From Couchioplanes azureus (GTDB taxonomy: Bacteria > Actinomycetota > Actinomycetes > Mycobacteriales > Micromonosporaceae): a DNA stretch of 64,000 bases. The DNA lies in contig NZ_BMQY01000004.1 in NCBI RefSeq assembly GCF_014648355.1, positions 705,571 through 769,570 of the forward strand, written 5' to 3'. The notes under the pieces are model-generated. The model was not told where the DNA came from and did not search any database. It was given only the letters and a program-made list of their open reading frames with translations. Position 1 is the first letter of the stretch, and every line of letters begins with the position of its first letter. A program made the translations under genes and the position numbers. Shown piece by piece: positions 49,942-60,908 of this stretch.

Positions 49942-51081
49942 CTACTTCCAGGTGTCGTACTGGTACAGGTTCCAGGACGCCATGATGCCGGTGACCTTGG
50001 TGTAGTAGTTGGGGTCCGTGGCGTAGCCGGCCTTCCAGACCTTCCAGATGAACTTGTTGGCGTTCTTGGTGTAGGCGAACGCCGGCTTGTAGCGCGAGTT
50101 CACCCGCAGGAAGCTGCCGTGGTCGCGGAACGAGTGCGACTGCGTGGCGTACGTGCGGAAGACGGCCGAGGTGGAGAAGCAGTTGCCCGCCTTGGTGCAC
50201 TCCTGGGTCCGGTACGTGTGGCAGCCGTTCGCCAGCTTGCCGTAGAAGCCGTTCTGGCACTTGATGCCGAAGTAGTTCTTGTCGACCGAGGCGAGGCCGC
50301 TGCGGCCCCAGCCGGACTCGAGGATCGCCTGGGCGATCGTCACCGAGGCGGGGACGCCGTACTCACGCCAGCCGCGCTGCGCGCCCGGCACGGAGTTCTT
50401 GATGAACTGCTCCGGGGTGAGCGACACCGACGGCGCGGGGACCGACGAGCCGGTGCAGGCCTTGAGCGGGCCCGAGTACATGTAGCCGTGGGAGATGTAG
50501 CGGCCGGTCGAGGTGCGGTCCCACTGGGTCGTCGTGCGGACCGAGCCGTCGACGTTCTGCCCGGCCACGGCGCAGACCAGGTCGACCTTCTCGCCGTTGG
50601 CGACCGTGCCGAGGATCGACGACGAGGTCGACGGGCCGGAGCGCAGGTTGACCCGGCCCTCGAGGCTGCGGACCGTGCCGACCACGTACTTCCTGGCGGC
50701 GGAGCTGCTGACCGGCTTCGCCTTCGGGGGCACCGCGGTCGGCGAGGCGGCGCAGCGCGACAGCGTCCGCGAGGTCTTCACGTACGCGTGGGAGATGTAC
50801 CCGCCGGTGCTCAGCCGGTCCCAGGCGGTGGTGGTGCGGACCGAGCCGCGGACGTTCTGGCCGGTCACGGCGCAGGAGACGGTCACCTTGGCGCCGTTGC
50901 GCAGCGTGCCGATCGCCTTGGCGGCGAGCGACGGCGCGGACCGTACCTTCAGCGAGGTGCTCACCTGCACGGTAGCGGAGACTCCAGCGGCCACGGCGGC
51001 CTCCGGCGCCACGGCCACGCCGGCGCCGAGAGCGGCGACCAGCAGCGGACCGGTGAGCAGTCGGCGGGCGGTGTGCAGCAT
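49942..51081 (-). CDS. secreted glucosaminidase with two SH3b domains
   Basis: The 379-residue protein has a signal peptide (MLHTARRLLTGPLLVAALGA, cleaved near AVAAG), two bacterial SH3 domains (~33-115 and ~130-213; SLKVRSAPSLAAKAIGTLRN and RVNLRSGPSTSSSILGTVAN), then a GH73-like glucosaminidase domain (~225-379). The catalytic Glu is in AQAILESGWGRSGLA, followed by NYFGIKC and HSFRDHGSFL. It should cut peptidoglycan glycan strands in the wall, with SH3b modules holding it there. ATG 51081 has GAGGGGAC upstream; a strong terminator follows. Confidence 0.92.
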   Translation of the reverse strand: MLHTARRLLTGPLLVAALGAGVAVAPEAAVAAGVSATVQVSTSLKVRSAPSLAAKAIGTLRNGAKVTVSCAVTGQNVRGSVRTTTAWDRLSTGGYISHAYVKTSRTLSRCAASPTAVPPKAKPVSSSAARKYVVGTVRSLEGRVNLRSGPSTSSSILGTVANGEKVDLVCAVAGQNVDGSVRTTTQWDRTSTGRYISHGYMYSGPLKACTGSSVPAPSVSLTPEQFIKNSVPGAQRGWREYGVPASVTIAQAILESGWGRSGLASVDKNYFGIKCQNGFYGKLANGCHTYRTQECTKAGNCFSTSAVFRTYATQSHSFRDHGSFLRVNSRYKPAFAYTKNANKFIWKVWKAGYATDPNYYTKVTGIMASWNLYQYDTWK

Positions 51082-51276
51082 GTACGTCCCCTCGATCGGC
51101 GTCCTTGCTTCGGGCTCCGTACGAAGATCTCGGGGAGCCGTTGCGGGCCGAGAGCGCGCGCGGTTGCAGTCGAGTTGCGCCGGGCTTCGTGGCAACCCCC
51201 ACTCGCGCGCTTGAGAACCGCGCCGGGTGGGCATTGCGGAACCGCCCAGTCGTGACGTTCAGGAGGACACCCACCG

Positions 51277-52164
51277 ATGACGGCCTTGGCTTCACGCCCG
51301 GCGCGGACGGCCGGCACCGGCACCGGCCGCGGGGTGACGCCGGTGATCGCCCGCGCGGGCGTCGCCGTGCTGGCCGCCGCGGCCGCGGCGTTCGTCTACT
51401 ACGTGTGCGTGCGCACCGCGCCCGGGCAGAGCGCCGACACGCTCGTCATGCGCGGCGCGGAGGTGCACCACGAGCGGATCGAGCAGCTCCTGCGGCGCGC
51501 GCTCGACGCCACGACCCTGGTCAGCCTGGTGGCCGTCTGCCTCGCGGCGGCGGCGATCGGCATGGTCCGCCGCCGCGCCGACCTGGCCGTCGCCGCGGCG
51601 GTCCTGGTCCTCGGCGCCAACGTCACCACCCAGCTGCTCAAGACCCGCCTCGACCGCCCGGACCTCGACGGCTTCCCGGCGCCGAACTCGTTCCCGAGCG
51701 GCCACACGACGGCCGCCGCCGCGGTGGCGTTCGCGCTGGTGCTGGTCCTGCCGTTCGCGGTCCGCGGCACGGTCGCGCTGGCCGGGGCGGGATACGTGAC
51801 CACCATCGCGGTCGCCACGGTGTGGGCGGAATGGCACCGCCCGAGCGACACCGTCGCCGCCCTGCTGATCGTCCTGGCCTGGGGCGCGCTGGCGTCGGCC
51901 CTGGTCCGGGCCCGGCGCACCGGCGTCGCGGGCGCCACCACCCGCCCCAACCGCACGGCGACGGTGCTGTTCGCCGTCGTGGGCGCGCTCGGCGCCGCCG
52001 GCGCGCTGCTCGGCCTGGGCGCCGTCCTGGTCGCCCGCTGGGCCGCCCCGGACCTCGTCCCCGGAAGCCTCGCCTTCGCCGCCGGCGTGGCGGCGATCAC
52101 CGCCGCGGTGGCGGGGGTCTTCGCGATCTGGATACGACTCGCCGCCGGCGATCGCCGCGGCTGA
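51277..52164 (+). CDS. PAP2-superfamily membrane phosphatase
   Basis: The 295-residue integral membrane protein has six or more hydrophobic helices and the three-part PAP2 site: KTRLDRPDL, NSFPSGHTTAAAA and EWHRPSDTV with conserved Lys/Arg, His, and Arg-x-x-x-Asp. It may dephosphorylate an isoprenoid or lipid phosphate. ATG 51277 follows AGGAGG by ten bases. A GSP17M-like gene follows 19 bases after its stop, so the two are likely one operon. Confidence 0.9.
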   Translation: MTALASRPARTAGTGTGRGVTPVIARAGVAVLAAAAAAFVYYVCVRTAPGQSADTLVMRGAEVHHERIEQLLRRALDATTLVSLVAVCLAAAAIGMVRRRADLAVAAAVLVLGANVTTQLLKTRLDRPDLDGFPAPNSFPSGHTTAAAAVAFALVLVLPFAVRGTVALAGAGYVTTIAVATVWAEWHRPSDTVAALLIVLAWGALASALVRARRTGVAGATTRPNRTATVLFAVVGALGAAGALLGLGAVLVARWAAPDLVPGSLAFAAGVAAITAAVAGVFAIWIRLAAGDRRG

Positions 52165-52183
52165 CCCCCCGTAGGAGGAACCG

Positions 52184-52753
52184 ATGTCCACCCCCACCGA
52201 CCCCACCATGCCGGGCGCGTCCGGCACCGTCCCGCCCGGCCCGGCCGGCGTGCCGGCCACACCCGCCGTCGACCCGGCCGCGCAGGGCGGGTATCCCGCT
52301 CCGACCGTCTCGGTGGCGACGTACCCGAACTATCTGCAGGCGCAGCAGGCCGTCGACTACCTGTCCGACAACAAGTTCCCGGTCGAGCGGACCAGCATCG
52401 TCGGCACCGACCTGCGGCTGGTGGAGAACGTCCTCGGCCGGGTGACCGTCGGTCGCGCCGCCCTCGCCGGCGCCGCCAGCGGCGCCTGGTTCGGCCTGTT
52501 CATCGGCCTCTTCTTCGGTCTCTTCAGCGACACCGGCTGGGTCAGCGTGATCCTGCTCGGCCTGATCGTCGGCGCGCTCTGGGGCGCCGTCTTCGGCGCC
52601 ATCGCGCAGGCCATGAGCGGCGGCCGGCGCGACTTCTCGTCGCGCAGCTCGCTGCAGGCCGCCCAGTACGCGGTGATCGTCGACGCGGACGTCGCCGACG
52701 GCGCCCGGCAGCTGCTCACCCGCCTCAACTGGCAGACCAGCGGCGCCCGCTGA
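52184..52753 (+). CDS. general stress protein 17M-like membrane protein
   Basis: The 189-residue protein has a Pro-rich N-terminus, then a GSP17M/YflT-type domain (VSVATYPNYLQAQQAVDYLS, VERTSIVGTDLRLVENVLGR). Two membrane helices follow (~95-145; GAWFGLFIGLFFGLF and VILLGLIVGALWGAVFGAI), and a C-terminal strand (YAVIVDADVADGARQLL) repeats the ferredoxin-like part. ATG 52184 has AGGAGG upstream. Homologues in Bacillus are SigB-dependent, which fits the stress signalling in this window, though no SigB promoter is seen here. Confidence 0.8.
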   Translation: MSTPTDPTMPGASGTVPPGPAGVPATPAVDPAAQGGYPAPTVSVATYPNYLQAQQAVDYLSDNKFPVERTSIVGTDLRLVENVLGRVTVGRAALAGAASGAWFGLFIGLFFGLFSDTGWVSVILLGLIVGALWGAVFGAIAQAMSGGRRDFSSRSSLQAAQYAVIVDADVADGARQLLTRLNWQTSGAR

Positions 52754-52827
52754 GCGGCCGGCGCTGTCACCGTTCTTCCGGCTCGGGGACGGCAGCCCAC
52801 CGCCGGGAAGCCCTCACCGCCGGCTAG

Positions 52828-52970
52828 CTCGAACAGCAGCAGGACCGCCAGGCGCAGCATCGCCTGGCGGTCCTGCGCCACGCCGAGGAAGTCACCGGCA
52901 ACGTCGCCTGAATCCGCCGCTACCACGGCATCGGCCGGCGGGCCTTCTCATGCCTCAGCGGACGACTGTC
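52828..52970 (+). pseudogene. decayed transposase/integrase N-terminus (IS481-like)
   Basis: This 143-bp fragment reads LEQQQDRQAQHRLAVLRHAE, EVTGNVA, then a TGA (52909-52911), then IRRYHGIGRRAFSC. It is close to the N-terminal helix-turn-helix of IS481-type transposases (RLAVLRHAEEVTGNVxxTCRYYGISRQAF from memory). A TAG precedes it and no later transposase domain follows, so it is a remnant. It occupies most of the 253-bp gap between two genes; nothing else is seen there. Confidence 0.65.
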
Positions 52971-53006
52971 CATGCCTGTTTGAAGACACCGCCTAGGCTG
53001 CCGATC

Positions 53007-53396
53007 GTGACCGAGGAGCGCGCAGGTGGCCGGATGCGGCGCGCCTATACGGCGCTCGCTTCCTGGTACGCGGTGGTCTGGTTGCTGCCGGGCGTCCTGG
53101 TGATGATCGTCAACATGTCGGCGGCCGGCAGGACACCCGGCTTCACCGAGGTCCAGGGCCGCGTGACGCCGTGCGCCGGCGACTTCGGATGTCCCACCGA
53201 GCCGATGGACGCCGGTGCCGTCGTGCTCGGCATGGCCCCGGGCCTGGCGGCGAGCCTGCTCGTGGCGGTGCCGCTCTGCCGGCACCTCACCCGCACGTGG
53301 CAGATGCCGGTCCTGGCGGGATCCGTCGCCGCCGTCACCAGCTGGATGATCCTGTGCCTGGGACTCTGGGTCGCCGGGGTCGCCTGGGCGGGCTGA
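53007..53396 (+). CDS. small membrane protein of unknown function
   Basis: The 129-residue product has three hydrophobic segments (~17-38, 68-90, 100-125) with an extracytoplasmic loop between the first two that includes TPCAGDFGCPTEPMDAG, so two Cys may pair there. The GTG at 53007 lies seven bases after TAGGCT (52994-52999) with no ribosome site, which fits a leaderless mRNA; ATG 53034 with AGGTGG upstream is an alternative. I recognise no family. Confidence 0.65.
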   Translation: MTEERAGGRMRRAYTALASWYAVVWLLPGVLVMIVNMSAAGRTPGFTEVQGRVTPCAGDFGCPTEPMDAGAVVLGMAPGLAASLLVAVPLCRHLTRTWQMPVLAGSVAAVTSWMILCLGLWVAGVAWAG

Positions 53397-53475
53397 CGGC
53401 TGCCGCGGTGGGAGGGATGCGGCAGGTCGCCGACCGGCGGCGGCCGCATCGGGTCCGCCGCCGTCCGTGGTGGGG

Positions 53476-55650
53476 TCAGCCCTCGTGGCGGAGCCAGACC
53501 GCGCCCAGCGGGGGCACGCGCAGCGACGCCGAGGCGTGCAGGCCGTGCCAGGGCACGGCCTCGGCGTGCACCTCGCCCAGGTTGCCCACGCCGGAGCCGC
53601 CGTAGAGGGAGCTGTCGGTGTTGATGATCTCGCGCCACACGCCCGCGCGGGGCAGGCCGATGCGGTAGCCCTCGTGCGGGATGGCCGCGAAGTTGACCAC
53701 GCAGGCCAGGGTGTCGCCGTTGGGGGCGAAGCGCAGGAACGAGAACGTGTTGTGCTGCGAGTCCTCGGAGGTGATCCAGCGGAAGCCGCTCGGGGTGGTG
53801 TCCTGCGTCCACAGGGCCGGGGTCTCGCGGTAGGCGCGGTTCAGGTCCTTGATCAGGCGGTGGATGCCGCCGCCGCGGCTCTCGTCGGCGAGCAGGTCCC
53901 AGTCGAGGCCCCGCTCCTCGCTCCACTCCCGCTCGTCGCCCATCTCGGCGCCCATGAACAGCAGCTGCTTGCCGGTGAAGGCCCACATGAAGCCGAGCAG
54001 GGCCCGGTTGTTGGCCAGCTTCTGCCAGAGGTCGCCGGGCATCTTGCCGGTGAGCGAGCCCTTGCCGTGCACGACCTCGTCGTGGCTGATCGGCAGGATG
54101 TAGTTCTCGCTCCAGGCGTACACCGTGGCGAAGGTCATCTGGTGGTGGTGCCACTGCCGGTAGATCGGCTCCTTCTCCATGTAGGACAAGGTGTCGTTCA
54201 TCCAGCCCATGTTCCACTTGAAGCCGAAGCCCAGGCCGCCGAGGTGGGTCGGGCGGGTCACGCCGGGCCATGCCGTGGACTCCTCGGCGATGGTGACCAC
54301 GCCGGGGTTGTGCTTGTAGACCGTCGCGTTCATCTCCTGCAGGAAGCTGATCGCGTCGAGGTTCTCGCGGCCGCCGTACTGGTTCGGCGTCCACTCGCCG
54401 TCCTTGCGCGAGTAGTCCAGGTAGAGCATCGAGGCGACCGCGTCGACGCGCAGGCCGTCGGCGTGGAACTCCTCGCACCAGTAGAGCGCGTTGGCCACCA
54501 GGAAGTTGCGGACCTCGCGGCGGCCGAAGTCGAAGACGTACGTGCCCCAGTCCGGGTGCTCGCCGCGCCGCCAGTCCTCGTGCTCGTAGAGCGGGGTGCC
54601 GTCGAAGCGGGCCAGGGCCCACTCGTCCTTGGGGAAGTGCGCCGGCACCCAGTCCAGGATCACGCCGATGCCCGCCTGGTGCAGCTTGTCGACCAGGTAC
54701 CGGAACTCGTCGGGGTTGCCGAAGCGCGACGTCGGCGCGTAGTAGCCGGTGACCTGGTAGCCCCACGAGCCGCCGAACGGGTGCTCCATCACCGGCATCA
54801 GCTCGACGTGCGTGAAGCCCGTCTCCACCACGTAGTCGACCAGCTGGGTGGCCAGCTCGACGTAGGACAGGCCCGGGCGCCACGAGCCGAGGTGCACCTC
54901 GTAGATGCTCGTGGGTTCCTGGTGCCAGTGCTTGGTGGCGCGCTCGGCCATCCACCGGCCGTCCTGCCACTCGTACGCGGACTCGAAGACCACCGACGCC
55001 GTGGCCGGCGGCACCTCGGTGTGCTGGGCCAGCGGGTCGGCCTTCTCCCGCCAGACGCCGTCGCGGCCGAGGATCTTGAACTTGTACTTGGCGCCGGCCG
55101 CCGTGCCGGGCACGTAGAGCTCCCAGACGCCGCTGCTGCCCAGCGAGCGCATCGGCCAGCCGTCGTACGGGCCCCAGCCGGTGAAGTCGCCGACGACCTG
55201 CACGCCGCGCGCGGACGGCGCCCACACGGCGAACGCGACGCCGTCACCGCGCGGGTGGGCGCCGAGCACCGTCCACAGCTTCTCGTGCCGGCCCTCGCCG
55301 ATCAGGTGCAGATCGAGCTCGCCCAGCGTCGGCAGATGCCGGTACGGGTCGTCGCAGACGGTGCCGTCCACGTCGAGCCGGTAGTCGAGCACGGAGCCGG
55401 GCAGCTCGGCGGCGAAGATGCCGTCGGGATGCACCTGGGTCATCTCCGTACGCTCGTCGCCGGCGACCACCGTGACGTTCTTCGCGCCCTTGCGCATGGT
55501 CCGGATCACCGTGCGTCCGCCGGCGGGATGCGCGCCCAGCAGCGAGTGCGGGTCGTGCGTGTCGCCCGAGACGACGGCGTGCAGCATGCGCTGGTCGGCG
55601 CCGCCCGGCATGGGCGGCGACGAGGGCGGGGGCGTGGTCTGCCCGATCAT
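53476..55650 (-). CDS. glgB: 1,4-alpha-glucan branching enzyme
   Basis: The 724-residue GH13 enzyme makes alpha-1,6 branches in glycogen-like glucan. It has an N-terminal pair of CBM48-like modules (~20-220; AVWAPSARGVQVVGDFTGW), the catalytic barrel with Asp in GLRVDAVASMLY, Glu in TIAEESTAWPGV and Asp in PISHDEVVHGKGSL, and a C-terminal beta-domain ending GAVWLRHEG. ATG 55650 follows GGAGGAAG. It is last in the glgE-treS-mak-glgB operon. Confidence 0.96.
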   Translation of the reverse strand: MIGQTTPPPSSPPMPGGADQRMLHAVVSGDTHDPHSLLGAHPAGGRTVIRTMRKGAKNVTVVAGDERTEMTQVHPDGIFAAELPGSVLDYRLDVDGTVCDDPYRHLPTLGELDLHLIGEGRHEKLWTVLGAHPRGDGVAFAVWAPSARGVQVVGDFTGWGPYDGWPMRSLGSSGVWELYVPGTAAGAKYKFKILGRDGVWREKADPLAQHTEVPPATASVVFESAYEWQDGRWMAERATKHWHQEPTSIYEVHLGSWRPGLSYVELATQLVDYVVETGFTHVELMPVMEHPFGGSWGYQVTGYYAPTSRFGNPDEFRYLVDKLHQAGIGVILDWVPAHFPKDEWALARFDGTPLYEHEDWRRGEHPDWGTYVFDFGRREVRNFLVANALYWCEEFHADGLRVDAVASMLYLDYSRKDGEWTPNQYGGRENLDAISFLQEMNATVYKHNPGVVTIAEESTAWPGVTRPTHLGGLGFGFKWNMGWMNDTLSYMEKEPIYRQWHHHQMTFATVYAWSENYILPISHDEVVHGKGSLTGKMPGDLWQKLANNRALLGFMWAFTGKQLLFMGAEMGDEREWSEERGLDWDLLADESRGGGIHRLIKDLNRAYRETPALWTQDTTPSGFRWITSEDSQHNTFSFLRFAPNGDTLACVVNFAAIPHEGYRIGLPRAGVWREIINTDSSLYGGSGVGNLGEVHAEAVPWHGLHASASLRVPPLGAVWLRHEG

Positions 55651-55670
55651 CGGTTTCTTCCTCCGGGGTG

Positions 55671-56977
55671 TCAGCCGACGAGCCGGGAGATGGACCGCAG
55701 CGGGATCCGCAGCCATCCCGGCCGGTGCCGGGCTTCGTACGCGGCCTCGTAAACCGCCTTGTCCAGCTCGTACGCCGCGAGCAGCGCGCCCTGCTCGCGC
55801 GGGTCCGCGCCGGCCGAGGCGGCGTACCCGTCGCAGAAGGATGCCCGGTTACGGTCGACCCATTCGCGCGCCCGCGCGGCAAGATGTTCTTCGTCGTCCT
55901 GGTCCACCAGCAGCTGGTACGCGGCGTACTCGTAGCTGCGCAGCACGCCGGCGACGTCGCGCAGCGGCGAGTCCGGCATCCGGCGCTCCTCCAGCGGCTG
56001 GCCCGGCTCGCCCTCGAAGTCGATGAGCAGCCACGCCTGCGGGGTGCGCAGCACCTGGCCCAGGTGCAGGTCGCCGTGCACCCGCTGGACGGTGACCTGC
56101 TCGCCGGTCAGCTTGCGGAACCGTTCCTCGATGACCGGGACGTACTCCCGCAGCTCGGGCACGGTGCCGGCGGCGGCGTTCAGCCGGGCCACGACGGCGT
56201 CGACCGGGAACGGCGACGGGCCGGTGCCCAGCTCCTCGGCGAGCGTGCGGTGCACCGAGGCGACCGCCTCGCCCAGCCGGTACGACTCCCCGGCGAAGTC
56301 GCCGCCGGTCTCGTCGGCGCGCAGCTCGGCGTCGGCGAACAGGTCGCGGGCGCTGGCCGTGGCCATGGCCCAGCCCTCGGCCGAGTTGGCCGCGTACGCG
56401 GTGACCATGGCCAGCGGGCAGGGCGCGGTCTCGGAGCCCATCTCGACGGAACCGAGCAGCCGGGCCACGTGCGGGTTGCCCGCCCGGCCGAGCACCCGGT
56501 TGAGCTCGATGTCGGGGTTGATCCCGCAGTCGACCCGCCGGAAGATCTTGAGGATCGCCTCCTGCTCGAAGATCACGCTGGTGTTGCTCTGCTCGGCGTC
56601 GAAGACCCGGGGTGCCGCGTCCAGCGGCAGCGTGGTGCCGGGCTCCTTGCTGAAGACCACGTCGCCGACGATCGACGAGGAGTCGATGAGCGACAGCAGG
56701 TGCTTGGCCGCCTCGGTGTCGTACAGGGCGTCGTAGCCGGTCCGGTCGTTGTCGGTGCCGATCGTGGCGACCGTGCTGTACTCGGAGATCGGGCCGTTGT
56801 CCCAGGCCACGAGCACCTGGTACCGCTCCGAGCTGCCGTCGGTGTAGGTGGCGTCGACCAGCATCAGGTCGAGGTCGTCGCGCAGGGCCGTCACCGAGCC
56901 GGGCTCGGCGGACGCGAGGGTCCGGCTGCGCCCGGCGTACCAGCGTTGCTGGGGCAGCCATTCGGCGAAGGGCAGCG

Positions 56978-56981
<4 letters not shown>
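55671..56981 (-). CDS. mak: maltokinase
   Basis: The 436-residue enzyme phosphorylates maltose to maltose 1-phosphate, feeding GlgE. It starts LPFAEWLPQQRWYAGRSRTL, has the kinase lysine region VIFEQEAILKIFRRV, the catalytic loop VQRVHGDLHLGQVLR and the DFEG motif (LLIDFEGEPGQPLEERR), and fits actinobacterial Mak/Pep2. ATG 56981 overlaps the treS stop by four bases (ATGA), tying the two enzymes: TreS supplies maltose from trehalose and Mak traps it. Confidence 0.95.
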
Positions 56982-58765
<1,784 letters not shown>

Positions 58766-58802
58766 CTACCCCACCCCGCAGGAACTTCGTTTCGCGTGCG
58801 CC

Positions 58803-60770
58803 TCAGCGGCGCGGGTGCACCACGAACACGTGCGCCGGCTCGACGTACGGATCGATCCGGACGGCGTTGTGCTGGCTCCACTCGTACGAGGCCCCGGTGA
58901 TCTGGTCGACCACGTCGAAGCGCTCGTGCCAGTCCATGCCCAGCGCCGGCATGTCGAGCGTGGTGTTGCCCCACTGCACGTTCGCGGAGTCGAACGAGCA
59001 GATCACCAGAACGGTGTTGCCGGACTCCGGATCGCGCTTGGACCAGCACAGCAGCTCGGCGTTGTCGATCTCGTGGAACTCCGTGTTGCGCAGCCAGTGC
59101 AGCGCCGGGTTCTCCCGCCGGATGGTGTTCAGGCGGGTGATGTACGGCGCCAGCGAGCGCCCGGCCCGCTCGGCGCCGGCCCAGTCGCGCGGCTTCAGCT
59201 CGAACTTCTCGTTGTCGATGTACTCCTCGGCCCCCGGCCGGGCCACGTGCTCGAACAGCTCCAGTCCCGAGTACATGCCCCAGGACGGCGAGAGCATGCT
59301 CGCCAGCACCGTCCGGATCTTGAACATCGGCGGGCCGCCGTGCTGCAGCGTCTCGTGCAGGATGTCCGGGGTGTTGGGCCAGAAGTTCGGGCGCATCCAG
59401 TCGATCGAGGACTTCAGCTGCTCCACGTACTCCCGCATCTCCCAGGCCGTGGTGCGCCAGGTGAAGTACGTGTACGACTGGGTGAAGCCGATCTTGCCGA
59501 GCCCGTTCATCATCGCGGGCCGGGTGAACGCCTCGGCGAGGAACAGCACGTCGGGGTCGACGGCCTTGACCTTGGCGATGCACCACTGCCAGAAGTTCAG
59601 GGCCTTGGTGTGCGGGTTGTCGACGCGGAAGATCTTGACGCCCTGCGCGACCCAGTGCAGCACCACGCGCAGCACTTCCTCGCGCAGGCCGTGGTAGTCG
59701 TTGTCCCAGTTCAGCGGGTAGATGTCCTGGTACTTCTTGGGCGGGTTCTCGGCGTAGGCGATGGTGCCGTCGGCGCGGGTGGTGAACCACTCCGGGTGCT
59801 CGCGGACCCAGGGGTGGTCCGGCGCGGCCTGCAGGGCGAGGTCCATGGCGATCTCGAGGCCGTGCTCGTTCGCCGTACGGACGAAGGCCCGGAAGTCCTC
59901 CAGGGTGCCGAGCTTGGGCTCGATCGCGTCGTGGCCACCCTCGTCGGAGCCGATCGCCCAGGGCGAGCCGACGTCCTCCGGGCGGGCCACCAGGGTGTTG
60001 TTGCGCCCCTTGCGGTTGATCTTGCCGATCGGGTGGATCGGCGGCAGGTACAGCACGTCGAAGCCCATCGCCGCCACCGCCGGGATCCGCCGGGCGGCGG
60101 TCGCGAAGGTGCCGTGCTTGATCGGCGTCGCGTCGGGACCGATCTCGGCGCCCTCCGAGCGCGGGAAGAACTCGTACCAGGACGAGAAGAGCGCGCGCTT
60201 GCGATCCACCCAGATGGCGTACGACCGGGTGGTGGTGACGAGCTGGCGCACCGGGTTGTCCCAGAGCAGCTCCTCCAGCTCGAGCGCGGGAGAGACCCGG
60301 GAGAACAGCGAGCGCTGGTCGTCGCGCAGCGCCGCCGCGGCGTCGCGCACCCGCTCCTCGTGCTCCTGCGGCACGATCTTGGTGGCCAGGTCCAGCACCT
60401 CGGCGCCCTCGGCCAGGTCGTTGGCGAGGTCCTCCACGCCCTGCCCGGCGCCGATCTTCTTGGTGACCGCGTTGCGCCAGGTCTGGTAGGGGTCGTCGAA
60501 CGCCTCGACGGTGAACGTCCACCGGCCCACCCGGTCCGGCCGGATCACCCCGTGCCAGCGGTCCAGGCCGGGCTCGCCCGGCCGCATCCGGGTGAACGGC
60601 CGGGCCTCGCCGTCCGGGCCGGTCCATACCACGTTCACGCCCAGCGCGTGGTGGCCTTCCCGATAGGACACCGCCGAAACGGGGACGAGCTCGCCCACCA
60701 CAGCCTTCGCGGGATAGCGGCCGCAGGACACGGACGGCGTCACGTCTTCGATGGGAAAGCGTCCGGTCAT
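58803..60770 (-). CDS. glgE: alpha-1,4-glucan:maltose-1-phosphate maltosyltransferase
   Basis: The 655-residue GH13_3 enzyme extends alpha-glucan with maltose 1-phosphate. It starts MTGRFPIEDVTPSVSCGRYP, and shows LYLPPIHPIGKINRKGRNNT, nucleophile Asp in VKIFRVDNPHTKALNFWQW, acid/base Glu in LFLAEAFTRP, and MFKIRTVLASMLSPSWGMYS with GLELFEH. ATG 60770 has GGAG four bases upstream. It heads the operon; the 138-bp gap before it probably holds the promoter, but no clear -35/-10 pair is seen. Confidence 0.96.
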   Translation of the reverse strand: MTGRFPIEDVTPSVSCGRYPAKAVVGELVPVSAVSYREGHHALGVNVVWTGPDGEARPFTRMRPGEPGLDRWHGVIRPDRVGRWTFTVEAFDDPYQTWRNAVTKKIGAGQGVEDLANDLAEGAEVLDLATKIVPQEHEERVRDAAAALRDDQRSLFSRVSPALELEELLWDNPVRQLVTTTRSYAIWVDRKRALFSSWYEFFPRSEGAEIGPDATPIKHGTFATAARRIPAVAAMGFDVLYLPPIHPIGKINRKGRNNTLVARPEDVGSPWAIGSDEGGHDAIEPKLGTLEDFRAFVRTANEHGLEIAMDLALQAAPDHPWVREHPEWFTTRADGTIAYAENPPKKYQDIYPLNWDNDYHGLREEVLRVVLHWVAQGVKIFRVDNPHTKALNFWQWCIAKVKAVDPDVLFLAEAFTRPAMMNGLGKIGFTQSYTYFTWRTTAWEMREYVEQLKSSIDWMRPNFWPNTPDILHETLQHGGPPMFKIRTVLASMLSPSWGMYSGLELFEHVARPGAEEYIDNEKFELKPRDWAGAERAGRSLAPYITRLNTIRRENPALHWLRNTEFHEIDNAELLCWSKRDPESGNTVLVICSFDSANVQWGNTTLDMPALGMDWHERFDVVDQITGASYEWSQHNAVRIDPYVEPAHVFVVHPRR

Positions 60771-60908
60771 GATCTCCACCGTAGTCAGAATGCGCGGGAG
60801 GGTGCTTGGAGACGGGCGAAATGCAGCCGCCGTCGTCGCTAGTTTCTCCGCAGTGGAGCAAGCGCAAACGGCCGTGCGTCCGGTGCTGTTCAACCTACCG
60901 GAGGTAGC

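Noticed and set aside
51082..51276. ydaO (c-di-AMP) riboswitch upstream of the glucosaminidase, as often found for wall hydrolases
   Set aside because: The conserved core sequences of that riboswitch are not present on the minus strand.
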